DNA of 5,110 nt from Deltaproteobacteria bacterium (GTDB lineage: Bacteria > Myxococcota > B64-G9). The position numbers and the translations under genes were made by a program. Positions 4,698 through 5,110 of the stretch are shown here, one piece after another (position 1 is the stretch's first letter; each line of letters starts with the position of its first letter). The notes under the pieces were generated by a model. That model worked only from the letters and a program-made list of their open reading frames with translations. It was not told where the DNA came from and made no database searches. Location: assembly GCA_003647095.1 (NCBI GenBank), contig QMME01000320.1, positions 1 through 5,110 on the forward strand, given 5' to 3'.

Positions 4698-5110
4698 CGT
4701 TTCCTCCGGCGGCGCTGCCTGGGGCGGCGATTCTGGCGGGGACGGAAAATCCAGCGCAGGGGCACGCCCGGGAAAGGAAACAGCCGCCGCAGGCTGTTTT
4801 CCAGGTAACGGCGGTAGTGTTCGGGCAGGCGCTGGGGATCGGAAACCACCACGCTGAAGGTCGGTGGGGCCACCTCGGCCTGGGTGATGTAGAAGATCTT
4901 GGCACGCCGCCCGCGCACCAGCGGCGGCGGCATGCTCTCGCTGAAGCTGGCCAGCAGGCGGTTGAGCTGCCCGGTGGTGAGACGGTCGTGCAGGGCGCCA
5001 TGCACGGCGGCCGCCTGGGGCAGCAACTTGCCGGTTCCCCGGCCGGTCCGGGCCGACAGTTCCACCAGCGGTGCCCAGGAGACGAAGCGCAGGGCGTGGC
5101 GGAGCTGTTC
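4694..5110 (-). CDS. der: Ribosome-assembly GTPase Der (EngA), C-terminal part
   Basis: Partial gene: the reading frame is open from the right edge, giving the last 138 residues plus the stop. Der is a double-domain GTPase needed for maturation of the 50S ribosomal subunit. Visible residues 14-25 (APLVELSARTGR) include the end of the second G domain with its G5 SA motif. Residues about 37-123 are the KH-like C-terminal domain, with the family signatures RLTTGQLNRLL (43-53), MPPPLVRGRRAKIFYITQ (60-77), PPTF (82-85) and HYRRYLENSLRR (98-109). A very basic tail (RPRQNRRPRQRRRRKR) follows, as in other Der proteins. A GTG at 5065 could be misread as a start but lies inside the conserved G domain. 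About 300-350 upstream residues are expected beyond the window. The stop overlaps the yihY ATG. Confidence 0.93.
   Translation of the reverse strand, partial: EQLRHALRFVSWAPLVELSARTGRGTGKLLPQAAAVHGALHDRLTTGQLNRLLASFSESMPPPLVRGRRAKIFYITQAEVAPPTFSVVVSDPQRLPEHYRRYLENSLRRLFPFPGVPLRWIFRPRQNRRPRQRRRRKR

Noticed and set aside
4120..5001. Minus-strand 293-aa ORF overlapping der and yihY
   Set aside because: Shifted frame across two recognised genes; composition is Ala/Arg/Gly/Pro-rich and no motif is present.
257..5110. A novel defence or toxin-antitoxin system
   Set aside because: All genes belong to housekeeping families; the nuclease and MutT are common chromosomal genes and no partner protein typical of defence islands is present.

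Overview
The window is a stretch of GC-rich bacterial chromosome in which every recognised gene lies on the minus strand, so transcription runs right to left. The gene set (Der GTPase, YihY/BrkB membrane protein, a YfgM-like membrane-anchored TPR protein, the BamB lipoprotein, a MutT Nudix hydrolase and a YprB-type DEDD exonuclease) indicates a Gram-negative organism with an outer membrane. The gene order and protein style resemble Deltaproteobacteria in the broad sense (Desulfuromonadota/Desulfobacterota). That placement is an inference from memory and no taxonomic search was possible.

Layout from right to left, in the direction of transcription: the C-terminal 138 codons of der (5110-4694, 5' end outside the window); yihY (4697-3765), whose ATG overlaps the der stop; a 90-bp gap with a good sigma70-type promoter and an RNA hairpin; the yfgM-like TPR gene (GTG start at 3674, stop at 2757) with a strong Shine-Dalgarno; bamB (GTG at 2760, stop at 1576), whose start overlaps the TPR gene's stop; mutT (1579-1151), whose ATG overlaps the bamB stop; a 24-bp AT-rich spacer filled by a near-perfect inverted repeat; and the yprB-like exonuclease gene (TTG at 1126, stop at 257). 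Positions 1-248 hold a noncoding 95-bp tandem repeat, with two full copies and a 58-bp partial copy. The array may continue past the left edge.

The genes form one or two tightly packed operons. Der (ribosome assembly), a YfgM-like TPR protein (envelope protein export) and BamB (beta-barrel assembly) also sit together in E. coli (hisS-yfgM-bamB-der), so this is a rearranged version of an old neighbourhood with yihY inserted. MutT and the YprB-like nuclease add a nucleotide or DNA maintenance pair at the 3' end. The coding genes look intact and ordinary. The less ordinary material is noncoding: the 95-bp tandem array ending 8 nt from the yprB stop, and the 26-bp inverted repeat upstream of yprB, one arm of which (GTTGACATAAT) recurs exactly in the tandem repeat. 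No defence system, CRISPR array, insertion sequence or clearly undescribed multi-gene system is visible.
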